From Arthrobacter sp. ISL-28 (GTDB lineage: Bacteria; Actinomycetota; Actinomycetes; Actinomycetales; Micrococcaceae), in contig NZ_JAGGPJ010000005.1 in the NCBI RefSeq assembly GCF_018613875.1, positions 124,001 to 188,000 on the forward strand: 64,000 nt of DNA. The letters run 5' to 3'. The position numbers and the translations under genes were made by a program. The notes beneath the pieces were generated by a model. That model was not told the origin of the DNA. It saw only the letters and a list, made by a program, of their open reading frames with translations, and made no database searches. Below are positions 28,977 to 36,414 of the stretch, one piece after another (the stretch's first letter is position 1; every line of letters starts with the position of its first letter).

Positions 28977-29729
28977 GTGGTTCAACAGTCATTTGCAGCG
29001 CGGGCCTACCGCGATGATGCCGTCGTTCTGCGCACCCACAAACTCGGCGAGGCGGACCGTATCATCACGCTGCTGACGAAACACCACGGGCAGGTGAGGG
29101 CAGTCGCTAAGGGCGTCCGGCGCACCAGCAGCCGCTTTGGCGCCCGTCTGGAACCGTTCATGGTGGCTGATCTGCAGCTCGTGTCCGGCAAGTCCCTGGA
29201 CATCGTCACCCAGGCCGTGGCCAAGGGCGCCTATGGCGGAAACATCGTCGCCGACTACGGCAGGTATACGGTTGCCGCTGCCATGACCGAGACGGCGGAA
29301 AAGCTGACGGATGTTGACGGCGAGGCCGGCACTGCGCAGTACAACCTGCTCGTCGGTGCGCTGGCATCCTTGAGCCGGGGGGACCACAGCCCGGAATTGA
29401 TCCTTGACTCGTATCTGCTGCGCGCCCTGGCCACCGGCGGCTGGGCACCCAGCTTCACCCACTGCGCACGCTGCACTGCGCTTGGCCCGCACACCGCCTT
29501 CTCGGCGCCGCTGGGCGGCATGGTGTGCGGCGGCTGCCGCCCGCCGGGTTCACCGGCCCCGGCCGCCGAGACCGTGACGCTGCTGGGCGCCCTGCTCACC
29601 GGTGACTGGCCGACGGCGGATTCCTCACTGCCGCTGCACCGGCGTGAAGCGGCGGGCCTCGTCGCCAGTTACCTGCACTGGCATCTCGAACGTGTCCTGA
29701 AATCCCTCAAACATGTGGAGCGTACCTAA
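28977..29729 (+). CDS. recO: DNA repair protein RecO
   Basis: About 250 residues from GTG 28977; an earlier GTG at 28962 is possible. N-terminal OB fold with '[51 protein letters not shown]', helical C-terminal part with a zinc knuckle, C..C ('THCARCTAL') and CGGC ('[11 protein letters not shown]'). RecO works with RecR to load RecA on gapped DNA. The leuA-recO-uppS order is typical for Arthrobacter relatives. Only 2 bp separate it from uppS. Confidence 0.95.
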   Translation: MVQQSFAARAYRDDAVVLRTHKLGEADRIITLLTKHHGQVRAVAKGVRRTSSRFGARLEPFMVADLQLVSGKSLDIVTQAVAKGAYGGNIVADYGRYTVAAAMTETAEKLTDVDGEAGTAQYNLLVGALASLSRGDHSPELILDSYLLRALATGGWAPSFTHCARCTALGPHTAFSAPLGGMVCGGCRPPGSPAPAAETVTLLGALLTGDWPTADSSLPLHRREAAGLVASYLHWHLERVLKSLKHVERT

Positions 29730-29731
29730 CA

Positions 29732-30580
29732 GTGTCCTTGGGAAAGAAGACCACACCCGCCCGGCGGCGGACTGCCCCCGTGGTGCGTCCGTATCCTCAT
29801 CCTTCCGGAGCGGTCGCCCCGGCGATCCCTGCGGAGTTCGTGCCGCAGCATGTCGCCATTGTGATGGATGGAAACGGACGATGGGCCAACCAGCGCGGGT
29901 TGCCCCGCATTGAAGGCCATAAGGCAGGGGAGCCAGCACTGCTGGATGTGGTGGCCGGCGCCATCGAGCTTGGCATCAAGTACGTCACGGTCTACGCGTT
30001 CTCCACGGAGAACTGGCGCCGCTCCCCAGAGGAAGTGCGCTTCCTGATGGGGTTTAACAAGGACGTGCTGCGCAGGCAGCGAAACCAGCTGGACGAATGG
30101 GGCGTGCGGGTGCGCTGGTCCGGCCGTCGCCCCAAACTGTGGGGCTCCGTCATCCGCGAGCTGGAAGAGGCTGAGGCGTACACCGCCGGAAATAGCACAT
30201 GTACGTTAACTATGTGTGTGAACTACGGCGGCCGTGCGGAGATAGCTGATGCCGTGTCAGCCATCGCCGAGGAAGTCGCGGCCGGCCGGCTCAGGCCCGG
30301 AGCCATCACGGAGAAGACCGTCCAGAAGTACCTCGACGAGCCTGACCTTCCCGACGTCGACCTTTTCCTGCGCAGCTCCGGCGAGCAGCGGCTCTCCAAT
30401 TTCATGCTCTGGCAGTCGGCGTATGCCGAGTTCGTGTTCCTGGATACGCTTTGGCCGGACGTCGACCGCCGGACGCTCTGGGACGCCGTCGGGATCTATG
30501 CCCAGCGAGACCGCCGTTACGGGGGCGCGGTGGACGCTGCCAAGAATCCCGTGACGGCCTCCACCCATCAGCCCGGGTAG
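29732..30580 (+). CDS. uppS: Isoprenyl (undecaprenyl/decaprenyl) diphosphate synthase
   Basis: 282 residues, cis-prenyltransferase. A ~30-residue basic N-terminal extension is followed by '[27 protein letters not shown]' with the catalytic Asp, '[19 protein letters not shown]' and, near the C-terminus, '[34 protein letters not shown]', all family hallmarks. It makes the lipid carrier for peptidoglycan and teichoic acid. GTG start at 29732. The stop sits in a short GC hairpin at 30570-30590 that may act as a weak terminator. Confidence 0.96.
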   Translation: MSLGKKTTPARRRTAPVVRPYPHPSGAVAPAIPAEFVPQHVAIVMDGNGRWANQRGLPRIEGHKAGEPALLDVVAGAIELGIKYVTVYAFSTENWRRSPEEVRFLMGFNKDVLRRQRNQLDEWGVRVRWSGRRPKLWGSVIRELEEAEAYTAGNSTCTLTMCVNYGGRAEIADAVSAIAEEVAAGRLRPGAITEKTVQKYLDEPDLPDVDLFLRSSGEQRLSNFMLWQSAYAEFVFLDTLWPDVDRRTLWDAVGIYAQRDRRYGGAVDAAKNPVTASTHQPG

Positions 30581-30652
30581 GGCCCGGGCTTCACCCTCAC
30601 GACATTCGAAGAGGTTTCCCTTGGAACGTGCCCTACTAGGCGCGCCTAGGAT

Positions 30653-30883
30653 TTAAGGCTCTGTGGCTTGCTCAGCAGAATGGCGGCCTGCCGGTTGCTT
30701 TCCACGGCTCTCGGTGTGACGTTCAGTCCCGTGTTCCGCGGTGGTGCGAATGTGGCTTGAGAACTCGTCGACCATGGCCATGTCGAGAAGGGACTCACAG
30801 CTTGTATCGGGGATCACCCTCGAATCAGCCTCGGCAACCGTGTCGTAGGCGGTTCTGACCTTTATCAGGTTTCTCGTGGTCAA
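30653..30883 (-). pseudogene. Remnant of a SAM-dependent methyltransferase (N-terminal part)
   Basis: The minus-strand frame begins 'MTTRNLIKVRTAYDTVAEADSRVIPDTSCESLLDMAMVDEF', which matches the usual N-terminus of class I methyltransferases of the 'YDTVAEDYA..LPD....PLDLAMVD.F' type. After ~50 residues the similarity stops and the frame ends at 76, long before the SAM-binding GxGxG motif. I read it as a truncated gene. The stretch 30581-30942 otherwise holds only a 14-bp perfect palindrome (30636-30649, CTAGGCGCGCCTAG). Confidence 0.5.
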
Positions 30884-30942
30884 TCATGGACAGAGCTTAC
30901 CGAGAGCGTGGCCTCCTGTTGGCCGACAGGGGCATGCCGGTG

Positions 30943-31152
30943 TCAGGACTTGTCATCGGTTTTAGGTTTTTCCTCCTGGGTGGCCTCATCCTGGTGCGGA
31001 TCGTGCTTGTGGCGCGCTTCCTGAAGATGGTGCTCCAGCTTCTCTTCCGCGTCGCGGCGGCGCTGACCCACGGTTCGTATCTGCTGGGTTGTGGGTGCTG
31101 CGTGGGCGTGCAGATGCGGACCATGATCCGGCAGGTCATTATTCTCGTTCAT
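30943..31152 (-). CDS. Small His-rich charged hypothetical protein
   Basis: 69 residues from ATG 31152, with GTGGGA upstream; a longer in-frame start at 31203 exists. The sequence is very hydrophilic, with a His cluster ('DHGPHLHAHAAP') near the N-terminus, a predicted helix ('RRRDAEEKLEHHLQEARHKHD') and an acidic/basic tail. No family recognised. Placed at the 3' end of the copper-resistance run on the same strand, where His clusters would fit metal binding, but that is inference only. Confidence 0.5.
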   Translation of the reverse strand: MNENNDLPDHGPHLHAHAAPTTQQIRTVGQRRRDAEEKLEHHLQEARHKHDPHQDEATQEEKPKTDDKS

Positions 31153-31231
31153 AGTGGAATCGTCCCACCGGACATGGACATCAGGAAGTGGTTGTCGATG
31201 CAAGCAAGTCTCCTTCTGTGGGGACCGACAG

Positions 31232-31747
31232 TTAAGGCACCGTCTGCTTGCCCTGTTCCTGCCGTTTTCGTTGGCCGTAGCGGGTCATGCCTCGGGGCTT
31301 GTAGATGGCAAGGACCGTGGTCAGGACCAGCACCACGAGACCGCCGCCGGTATGAAGCAAGGCAGAGGGGAAGTCCATCCCGGACATCGCAGGGTCCACC
31401 GCCATGCTTGCGACTGTGCTGATTGTTTGTGTGTACAGGACCAGCACAACCGTCGCGATAAGGGTGAGCACGAGCTTGAAGAGCACCCAGTAATGCCGGA
31501 ACAGCCCCCAGACTGTTCCCAGGGCGAGCATGACGCCGGTCAGGAGTGAAGTGAAGGCCAGTGGAACAAGCAGGGACCAAACTGCTGCCTGCAGGGCAAG
31601 CCACAGGAGGCGCCCCAGCTGGGGATCCGATCCGGTCAGGGCGGCAATATCGATGACCACGAAAACAGCAACGGCTCCTGCCCAGCCCAGTGAGGACAGG
31701 ACATGCAGAGTCAGCAGAAATTTCCGGAGCGCCGAGGTCAGGACCAT
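31232..31747 (-). CDS. Four-helix membrane protein, DUF2269-like
   Basis: 171 residues with four predicted membrane helices: 'FLLTLHVLSSLGWAGAVAVFVVIDIAAL', 'ALQAAVWSLLVPLAFTSLLTGVMLAL', 'HYWVLFKLVLTLIATVVLVLYTQTI' and 'ALLHTGGGLVVLVLTTVLAIYKP'. The conserved His in helix 1 ('LTLHVLSSLGWAG'), Gly at the end of helix 2 and the 'W.L.K' of helix 3 resemble DUF2269-like integral membrane proteins, possibly heme- or metal-related. Its start overlaps the end of the upstream small gene by 10 bp, so they are co-translated. Function unknown. Confidence 0.75.
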   Translation of the reverse strand: MVLTSALRKFLLTLHVLSSLGWAGAVAVFVVIDIAALTGSDPQLGRLLWLALQAAVWSLLVPLAFTSLLTGVMLALGTVWGLFRHYWVLFKLVLTLIATVVLVLYTQTISTVASMAVDPAMSGMDFPSALLHTGGGLVVLVLTTVLAIYKPRGMTRYGQRKRQEQGKQTVP

Positions 31748-32007
31748 CCCGGGGTCACGCCTGCCTGCTGCCCTGACGGAACTCCTGCATGCGCATGCAC
31801 CGCACCGGGCGATGAAACGGGCTCACCCGTTCCTAATCCATGCCTGGCCGGACCGTGCTGGCCGCCGCTGAGCAGCATTACAGCGATGGCGATCAGGACC
31901 ACGACGCCGGCCACGATGGCGGAAACTTTGACCCATCGGGGCGGTCCCGTGAGACCTTCCCGATCCCGTTCAGTGCTGTGTTCGGGACCGCTTGGCTCGT
32001 GGGTCAT
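31738..32007 (-). CDS. Small single-pass membrane protein with His-rich outside tail
   Basis: 89 residues from ATG 32007, which has GGAGAA at good spacing; a TTG four codons upstream is less likely. Hydrophilic N-terminus (~25 residues), one helix 'VKVSAIVAGVVVLIAIAVMLLSG', then a tail containing 'GGQHGPARHGLG' and 'GAVHAHAGVPSGQQAG'. Such anchored His/Gly tails are common next to copper genes in Arthrobacter. No named family recognised. Overlaps the four-helix protein gene by 10 bp. Confidence 0.65.
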   Translation of the reverse strand: MTHEPSGPEHSTERDREGLTGPPRWVKVSAIVAGVVVLIAIAVMLLSGGQHGPARHGLGTGEPVSSPGAVHAHAGVPSGQQAGVTPGWS

Positions 32008-32120
32008 ATCGTTCTCCAAGAAACGGGTTCATGCTGCGTTGCAGCAGCTTTAGAAACAGTATGTCTCGTCGCCGGACGCGGATGCGACCCTGGCTGCTCG
32101 GCACGAGCACGGGTAGTGGT

Positions 32121-32151
32121 CCAGGCACCGGCCCCGAGGGCCGGCGCCTGG
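32121..32151 (-). terminator. Hairpin after the DUF305 gene
   Basis: 13-bp stem with one mismatch (CCAGGCACCGGCC / GGCCGGCGCCTGG), 5-nt loop, 11 bp past the DUF305 stop on the minus strand. It separates the copB-DUF6153-DUF305 part from the small membrane genes. Confidence 0.6.
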
Positions 32152-32161
32152 AACGTGCCGG

Positions 32162-32809
32162 TCAGAGGGTGGCCAGCAGTTTCCGCATTTCCTCGATTTC
32201 GGCTTCCTGTGCCCTCACGATCTCTTTGCTCAGCTGGATCACATCGGCATTCTTGCCGCGGGTCAATTCGGCCTTGGCCATCACGATGGCTCCTGCATGG
32301 TGGGCGATCATCTGGTTGAGGAAGAGCTTCGCCGCTTCGGCGCCCTGCGCGGCGTCGAGTTTCTTCATGTCTTCATCACTCATCATGCCCTCCATACCGT
32401 GGCCGCTGTGGCCGGAGGGCATCTGGGTGGGTTCGTTCCAACCCTTGAGCCAGCCGGTCATGGTTTCGATCTCCGGTCCCTGGGCTGCCTTGATCTTGCT
32501 GGCCAGGCCCGTCACCTCTCCGGGAACGTTCTGCTTCTTCAGCATCGTGTCGCTCATCTCCACGGCCTGGGCATGGTGCGGAATCATCATCTGGGCGAAC
32601 GCGACGTCCGCGGCGTTGTGTTCCGCAGCCGCGGCCGGCGCACTCGCGGAAGGGGCGTGGGACGAGGGGCCACTGGCGGGGGAGGTGCCGTGCTCCATGC
32701 CTGGCATGGACGTTTCCGGGGATCCGGATCCGGATCCGGGAGCGCATCCGGCAAGGGCGATGGCTGCCGCGATGGCCGCGGAGGAGAGGGTCAAATACTT
32801 CTTGTTCAT
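32162..32809 (-). CDS. DUF305 domain lipoprotein (copper-resistance associated)
   Basis: 215 residues. Lipobox LAGC gives lipidation at Cys22; the linker is Gly/Ser/Pro-rich and encoded partly by three GGATCC repeats. The DUF305 helical domain carries paired His motifs: 'FAQMMIPHHAQAVEMSDTML' and 'FLNQMIAHHAGAIVMAKAEL', plus a Met/His-rich middle ('MPSGHSGHGMEGMMSDEDM'). MxxHH helices and Met clusters suggest Cu binding outside the membrane. Its place beside CopB supports this. ATG start at 32809. Confidence 0.93.
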   Translation of the reverse strand: MNKKYLTLSSAAIAAAIALAGCAPGSGSGSPETSMPGMEHGTSPASGPSSHAPSASAPAAAAEHNAADVAFAQMMIPHHAQAVEMSDTMLKKQNVPGEVTGLASKIKAAQGPEIETMTGWLKGWNEPTQMPSGHSGHGMEGMMSDEDMKKLDAAQGAEAAKLFLNQMIAHHAGAIVMAKAELTRGKNADVIQLSKEIVRAQEAEIEEMRKLLATL

Positions 32810-32936
32810 GAAAAATCAGGTCCTTCGAAACATCAGTGGCGCGGTGGCGCCACACAGGGCGTAAGCGTTAGCGATGCACCTGACCGTCCGAGCGTCAGGG
32901 GTATTTGAGGCGCCGGAGGCAGCGCAGGGCCCTGTT

Positions 32937-33401
32937 TTACGTCCTGCTGATGGAGAGTTCGCCCGGTGTCGGACTGCCGGGAAGATAGGACCAGCATTCG
33001 ATGGCCTTGGCGGCGTCGCCTGTTTTGCTGCCAATGGCAAACACTGCTGTGCCGGGCAACGGGGCGGTCAGGGACCCGGTTTTCGCCGAGGGAGTGCAGG
33101 CCGCGGTCATGGTTTGCATGCTGGCGCCACCACCGGAGCCGGAGCAATTCTCCGCTTGGACGCTGGCCGTACCCTGGGCCGCCGGTGCCAGGTGGTCCCG
33201 CACCGTTTCGGGCGCAGGATGGCCGTGGTCGCCGGACGGCGCGGCATGGGCCGTTCCGCCTGTGGCGGCCGGAGAGTGCATGGCGTGGGTGCCGGTTATC
33301 ACATGCATGCCGAAGATCCCGGCGATGACGGCCAGGACTGCGGCGAGCAGTCCTGCGTGGCGGAGGAACGCCGTCGCGCGGGCCTTAGCCGTTGCTGTCA
33401 T
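32937..33401 (-). CDS. DUF6153-family membrane-anchored protein
   Basis: 154 residues. Short basic cytoplasmic start, one helix 'HAGLLAAVLAVIAGIFGMHVITGTHAMHS' carrying His and Met, then an extracytoplasmic His-rich part ('GDHGHPAPETVRDHL') and two Cys ('ENCSGSGG', 'TAACTPSA'). The helix with 'GIFGMH.ITG.HAMH' is the DUF6153 mark. The family recurs near copper and DUF305 genes in Actinobacteria. Role unknown; metal binding is inferred from His/Met/Cys content. Lies between copB and DUF305 on the same strand. Confidence 0.82.
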   Translation of the reverse strand: MTATAKARATAFLRHAGLLAAVLAVIAGIFGMHVITGTHAMHSPAATGGTAHAAPSGDHGHPAPETVRDHLAPAAQGTASVQAENCSGSGGGASMQTMTAACTPSAKTGSLTAPLPGTAVFAIGSKTGDAAKAIECWSYLPGSPTPGELSISRT

Positions 33402-33494
33402 GACGTTCCTCCTTTCGTGCTGCGGGCCACGTCTTCTGGCTTCAAGGCTACCGGACGGGTGAATCCGTCTTGACTGGTGGGCGGTGCTGCGCGT

Positions 33495-35639
33495 TCAACG
33501 AACCTGGGCGGGGCTCAGTTTCATCCGTCGCAGTAGCTGGGCGTTGAGCGCGACCACGATGGTGGAGATGGACATCAGGACGGCACCGGCGGCAGGGGAG
33601 AGCACGACACCTGCGAAGGCGAGCACCCCGGCAGCCAGTGGGACGGAAATGATGTTGTAGCCGGTGGCCCACACCAGGTTCTGCCACATCTTCCGGTAAC
33701 TGGCCCGGGACAGGTCCACCAAGGACAGCACGGCCCGGGGGTCGTTGCCGGCCAGGACCACGCCAGCCGATTCCATGGCCACGTCGGTGCCGGCGCCGAT
33801 CGCGATACCGACCTCGGCCCTGGCCAGCGCCGGGGAGTCGTTCACGCCGTCACCAACCATGGCCACCTTCAGTCCGCGGGCCTGGAGCTCGGCGACTTTC
33901 TTGTCCTTGTCCACGGGAAGGACTTCGGCGAAGACCTCGTCGATCTTCAGTTCCGCTCCCACGGCCCGGGCAACCTGCTTGGCGTCGCCGGTGATCATGG
34001 CCACCTTGATGCCGCGGTTCTGCAGTGCGGCGACGGCCTGGCGCGACTCCTCACGGACAGCGTCCTCAAGGCTCACCGCACCCAGGACACGGTTTCCGTC
34101 CACGACGTGCAGCACGGCCGCGCCCCGATCCATCCATTCCCGGGTGGATCGGGCCAGGGCTTCGGGCTCACTGATTCCAAGCTCCCGCAGCAGTGCCGGA
34201 CCGCCGACCTGGACGGCGCGTCCGTCAACCGTGGCGCGGACGCCTCGTCCGGTCATGGATGTGAAGCCTGTGGCCCGCGGAATGTCCCGGTCCTGTTGCC
34301 GGGCTGCCCGGACGATGGCGCGGGCCACGGGGTGCTCGCTGTCTGCTTCCACGGCGGCGGCCAGGGCCAGCAGCTCCTCTCGGTTCACAGAGTCCGCCGT
34401 AGCCGCGTCCCTGAGTTCAGGCTCGCCCTTGGTCAGCGTCCCGGTCTTGTCGAACAGGACGACGTCGACGGTGCGCATGCGTTCGAGCGCCATCCGGTTC
34501 TTGATCAGCACTCCTGCCCGGGCGGCCCGTTCCGTGGAGATCGCGATCACCAGCGGAATTGCCAGTCCCAGGGCGTGCGGGCAGGCGATCACCAGCACTG
34601 TCACGGTCCGCGTGACGGCATCCGGCACGCTGCCCAGCACAGTCCAGGCAATGAACGTGATGAGTCCGACGCCGGCGGCGAAGTAAAAGAGGAAGGCCGC
34701 GGCCCGGTCGGCCAGGGCCTGCGCCTTCGACGAGGAGGCCTGCGCCTCAGCGACCAGCCGCTGAATGCCCGCCAGAGCGGTGTCGTCTCCCACGGCGGTG
34801 ATGCGGACACGGACCGTGTTGTCGGTGGCCACCGTTCCGGCGACGACGGCGTCCCCGGCGGAGCGGAGGACCGTCTTGGATTCGCCGGTGATCATGGATT
34901 CATCGAACTCGGCCTGCCCGTCGACCACCGTGCCGTCCGCGGGCATACGTGCGCCGGAGCGGACCAGAACGGTGTCCCCGGCCTTGAGCTCGGAAACATT
35001 GACGGTCTCCGTGCCCGTCTCGGTGATGCGTTCCGCCTCGTCTGGCAGCAGGGCTGCGAGGGCGTCGAGGGCGCCTTGTGCGGATCCGAGAGCCCGCATT
35101 TCGATCCAGTGGCCCAGCAGCATGATGGCCACCAGAAGGGCCAGTTCCCACCAGAAGTCCAGGTCGAAGCCGCCAATGCCCAGGCCGGTCACCCAGGAAG
35201 CGATGAAGGCGACGGTGATGGCCATGCCGATCAGCAGCATCATTCCCGGCCGTCGCGTTGTCAGTTCATTCAGTCCGCCTTTGAGAAACGGCTGCCCGCC
35301 GTAGAGGAATATCACGGTTCCCAGCAGCGGCGGGATCCACGTGGAGCCGGGGAACTCAGGTGGCATGTAGCCGAGTAGATGGGCGAACATCGGGCTGAAG
35401 TACACGACTGGCACGGACAGTGCCAGGGTCAGCCAGAACCTGTCCTTGAACATCGCGGTACTGTGTCCGGCGTGCTGGCCGTGGGTGTGCACGACATGGT
35501 CGTCGCCGGTGTCCGGACCTTTGTGGCGTTTGTGGTGGTCCGGGACGGCAGCCACGGCTGTCTTGTCCTGGGTCAGGTGCAGCCTGGCGCCGTCAGCTTC
35601 CCGGATCTGACCCTGGTGGTGCTCGGTGTGCTCTTCCAT
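33495..35639 (-). CDS. copB: Copper-exporting P1B-type ATPase, CopB-like
   Basis: 714 residues. The cytoplasmic N-terminus is His-rich (14 His in the first ~60 residues) instead of a CxxC metal domain. The membrane metal site is CPH (353-355), the mark of the CopB (P1B-3) subgroup. Actuator loop TGES (251-254), phosphorylation site DKTGT (397-401), nucleotide-binding 'SEHPVA', hinge 'GDGVNDSPAL'. Eight membrane helices expected. It exports copper (or silver) ions using ATP. ATG at 35639. It lies downstream of a CsoR-like operator and a CopZ-like small ORF. Confidence 0.95.
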   Translation of the reverse strand: MEEHTEHHQGQIREADGARLHLTQDKTAVAAVPDHHKRHKGPDTGDDHVVHTHGQHAGHSTAMFKDRFWLTLALSVPVVYFSPMFAHLLGYMPPEFPGSTWIPPLLGTVIFLYGGQPFLKGGLNELTTRRPGMMLLIGMAITVAFIASWVTGLGIGGFDLDFWWELALLVAIMLLGHWIEMRALGSAQGALDALAALLPDEAERITETGTETVNVSELKAGDTVLVRSGARMPADGTVVDGQAEFDESMITGESKTVLRSAGDAVVAGTVATDNTVRVRITAVGDDTALAGIQRLVAEAQASSSKAQALADRAAAFLFYFAAGVGLITFIAWTVLGSVPDAVTRTVTVLVIACPHALGLAIPLVIAISTERAARAGVLIKNRMALERMRTVDVVLFDKTGTLTKGEPELRDAATADSVNREELLALAAAVEADSEHPVARAIVRAARQQDRDIPRATGFTSMTGRGVRATVDGRAVQVGGPALLRELGISEPEALARSTREWMDRGAAVLHVVDGNRVLGAVSLEDAVREESRQAVAALQNRGIKVAMITGDAKQVARAVGAELKIDEVFAEVLPVDKDKKVAELQARGLKVAMVGDGVNDSPALARAEVGIAIGAGTDVAMESAGVVLAGNDPRAVLSLVDLSRASYRKMWQNLVWATGYNIISVPLAAGVLAFAGVVLSPAAGAVLMSISTIVVALNAQLLRRMKLSPAQVR

Positions 35640-35704
35640 GATTCCTCCTCATGAGGCCCGGGCCGGCCTGCGGCCGAACGGTCAGCGGGCCGGCGGGAAC
35701 TTTG

Positions 35705-35863
35705 CTAGCTGGTGATCCGGCTGTATCCGGTGGATGTAACAGCGTCACGGACTGCCGCAGCAGGGGCAGATCCGGAAACGCCCAGGCGGGAACGGCCGCC
35801 CGGGACGCAGCCCGAGGCGGAGGACACCAGGGCCAGTTCTTGCCGGGATTCTGTTCCACACAT
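35705..35863 (-). pseudogene. CopZ-like heavy-metal-domain remnant lacking the metal-binding core
   Basis: A 52-residue minus-strand frame from ATG 35863 to TAG 35705. The start 'MCGTESRQELALVSSASGC' resembles the leader of actinobacterial CopZ-type proteins, and the end 'GSAPAAAVRDAVTSTGYSRI' resembles the last helix and strand of an HMA domain ('..AVRDAV...GY'). The middle, which should hold MxCxxC and most of the ferredoxin-like fold, is missing. Reads as an internally deleted copZ located 65 bp before copB. Could instead be an unrelated small peptide. Resemblance is by eye only. Confidence 0.45.
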
Positions 35864-35974
35864 GTCAGTTCCATTCCGTCAAATGAGAGTTCGATGGGTG
35901 CTGGGGTTGAACGGCTGTGACGGCGATGCGGGGCACCTGCCTGGACATACCACTTCACTGACAACGCCTTCAAT

Positions 35975-35991
35975 ATACCCCTAGGGGGTAT
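35975..35991 (-). promoter_or_regulatory. CsoR-type copper operator
   Basis: ATACCCC-TA-GGGGGTAT: a near-perfect palindrome matching the TACCC(C)...(G)GGGTA pattern bound by CsoR-family copper sensors. It lies about 110 bp before the CopZ-like frame and 335 bp before copB, facing the minus-strand copper genes. No csoR gene is in the window. Confidence 0.8.
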
Positions 35992-36130
35992 CCTTCGCAA
36001 GGGCACTCTCAGGGTTCACTCAGGCCGCCGCGTGCCGTCACTGGAATCTCGGTGCCGGCAGGCCAGCAGGGCGGATGTAGGGCAGGCGCATAAGCCCTCG
36101 CCCCCCATTCCGCAACTGCAACACGCCATC

Positions 36131-36157
36131 ATGTACGTAACGAATTTGTAACGTCAT
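36131..36157 (+). promoter_or_regulatory. Upstream region of the riboswitch with GTAACG repeats
   Basis: Two 'GTAACG' hexamers (in ACGTAACGAATTTGTAACGTC) lie about 60-80 bp before the c-di-AMP riboswitch. They resemble the direct-repeat operators seen before actinobacterial rpf/M23 cell-wall genes. The regulator is not identified. Confidence 0.35.
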
Positions 36158-36214
36158 TTTTTTCTTGGTTTCATGGTTGGTACCACATACCTTCACCGGG
36201 TATGCGTGTACCCG

Positions 36215-36402
36215 CTTCGCCAAACCCCGCCGGCGGTACATGGACCCTTCACTTCAGGCGGGGGCGGAAGACCCATGAATGACGCCTTTGGGCGTCTTGG
36301 GGTGAAGCCTGGCCCTGTCGCTGCATCCCTGTGAGGCGCGCGGCAGGGGAGGCCGGACAGTCCACTCGTCCGAATCCGACAGCTAATTTCGCCGGCGTCG
36401 AG
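36215..36402 (+). promoter_or_regulatory. Cyclic di-AMP riboswitch (ydaO/yuaA type)
   Basis: The conserved blocks occur in the right order: 'CTTCGCCAAACCCCGCCGG' near the 5' end, 'GGCGGGGGCGGAAGACCCATGA', 'TTGGGGTGAAG', a variable stem, 'GTCCGAATCCGACAGCTAA' (about 36369-36386) and 'TTTCGCCGGCGTC'. The 5' GGCGGGG/CCCCGCC stem and the GACAGCTAA box are ydaO hallmarks. It ends at the ribosome-binding site of an M23 peptidase gene, a typical actinobacterial target. High c-di-AMP would be expected to turn expression off. Boundaries are approximate. Confidence 0.85.
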
Positions 36403-36414
36403 AGGACCTACGCT

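Noticed and set aside
32719..32741. Three GGATCC repeats as a regulatory or cloning scar
   Set aside because: They lie in frame in the Gly/Ser linker of the DUF305 lipoprotein and simply encode GSGS.
36331..36414. Upstream ATG for the M23 peptidase
   Set aside because: It lies within the riboswitch aptamer and would add residues before a normal signal region; GTG 36415 has the ribosome-binding site.
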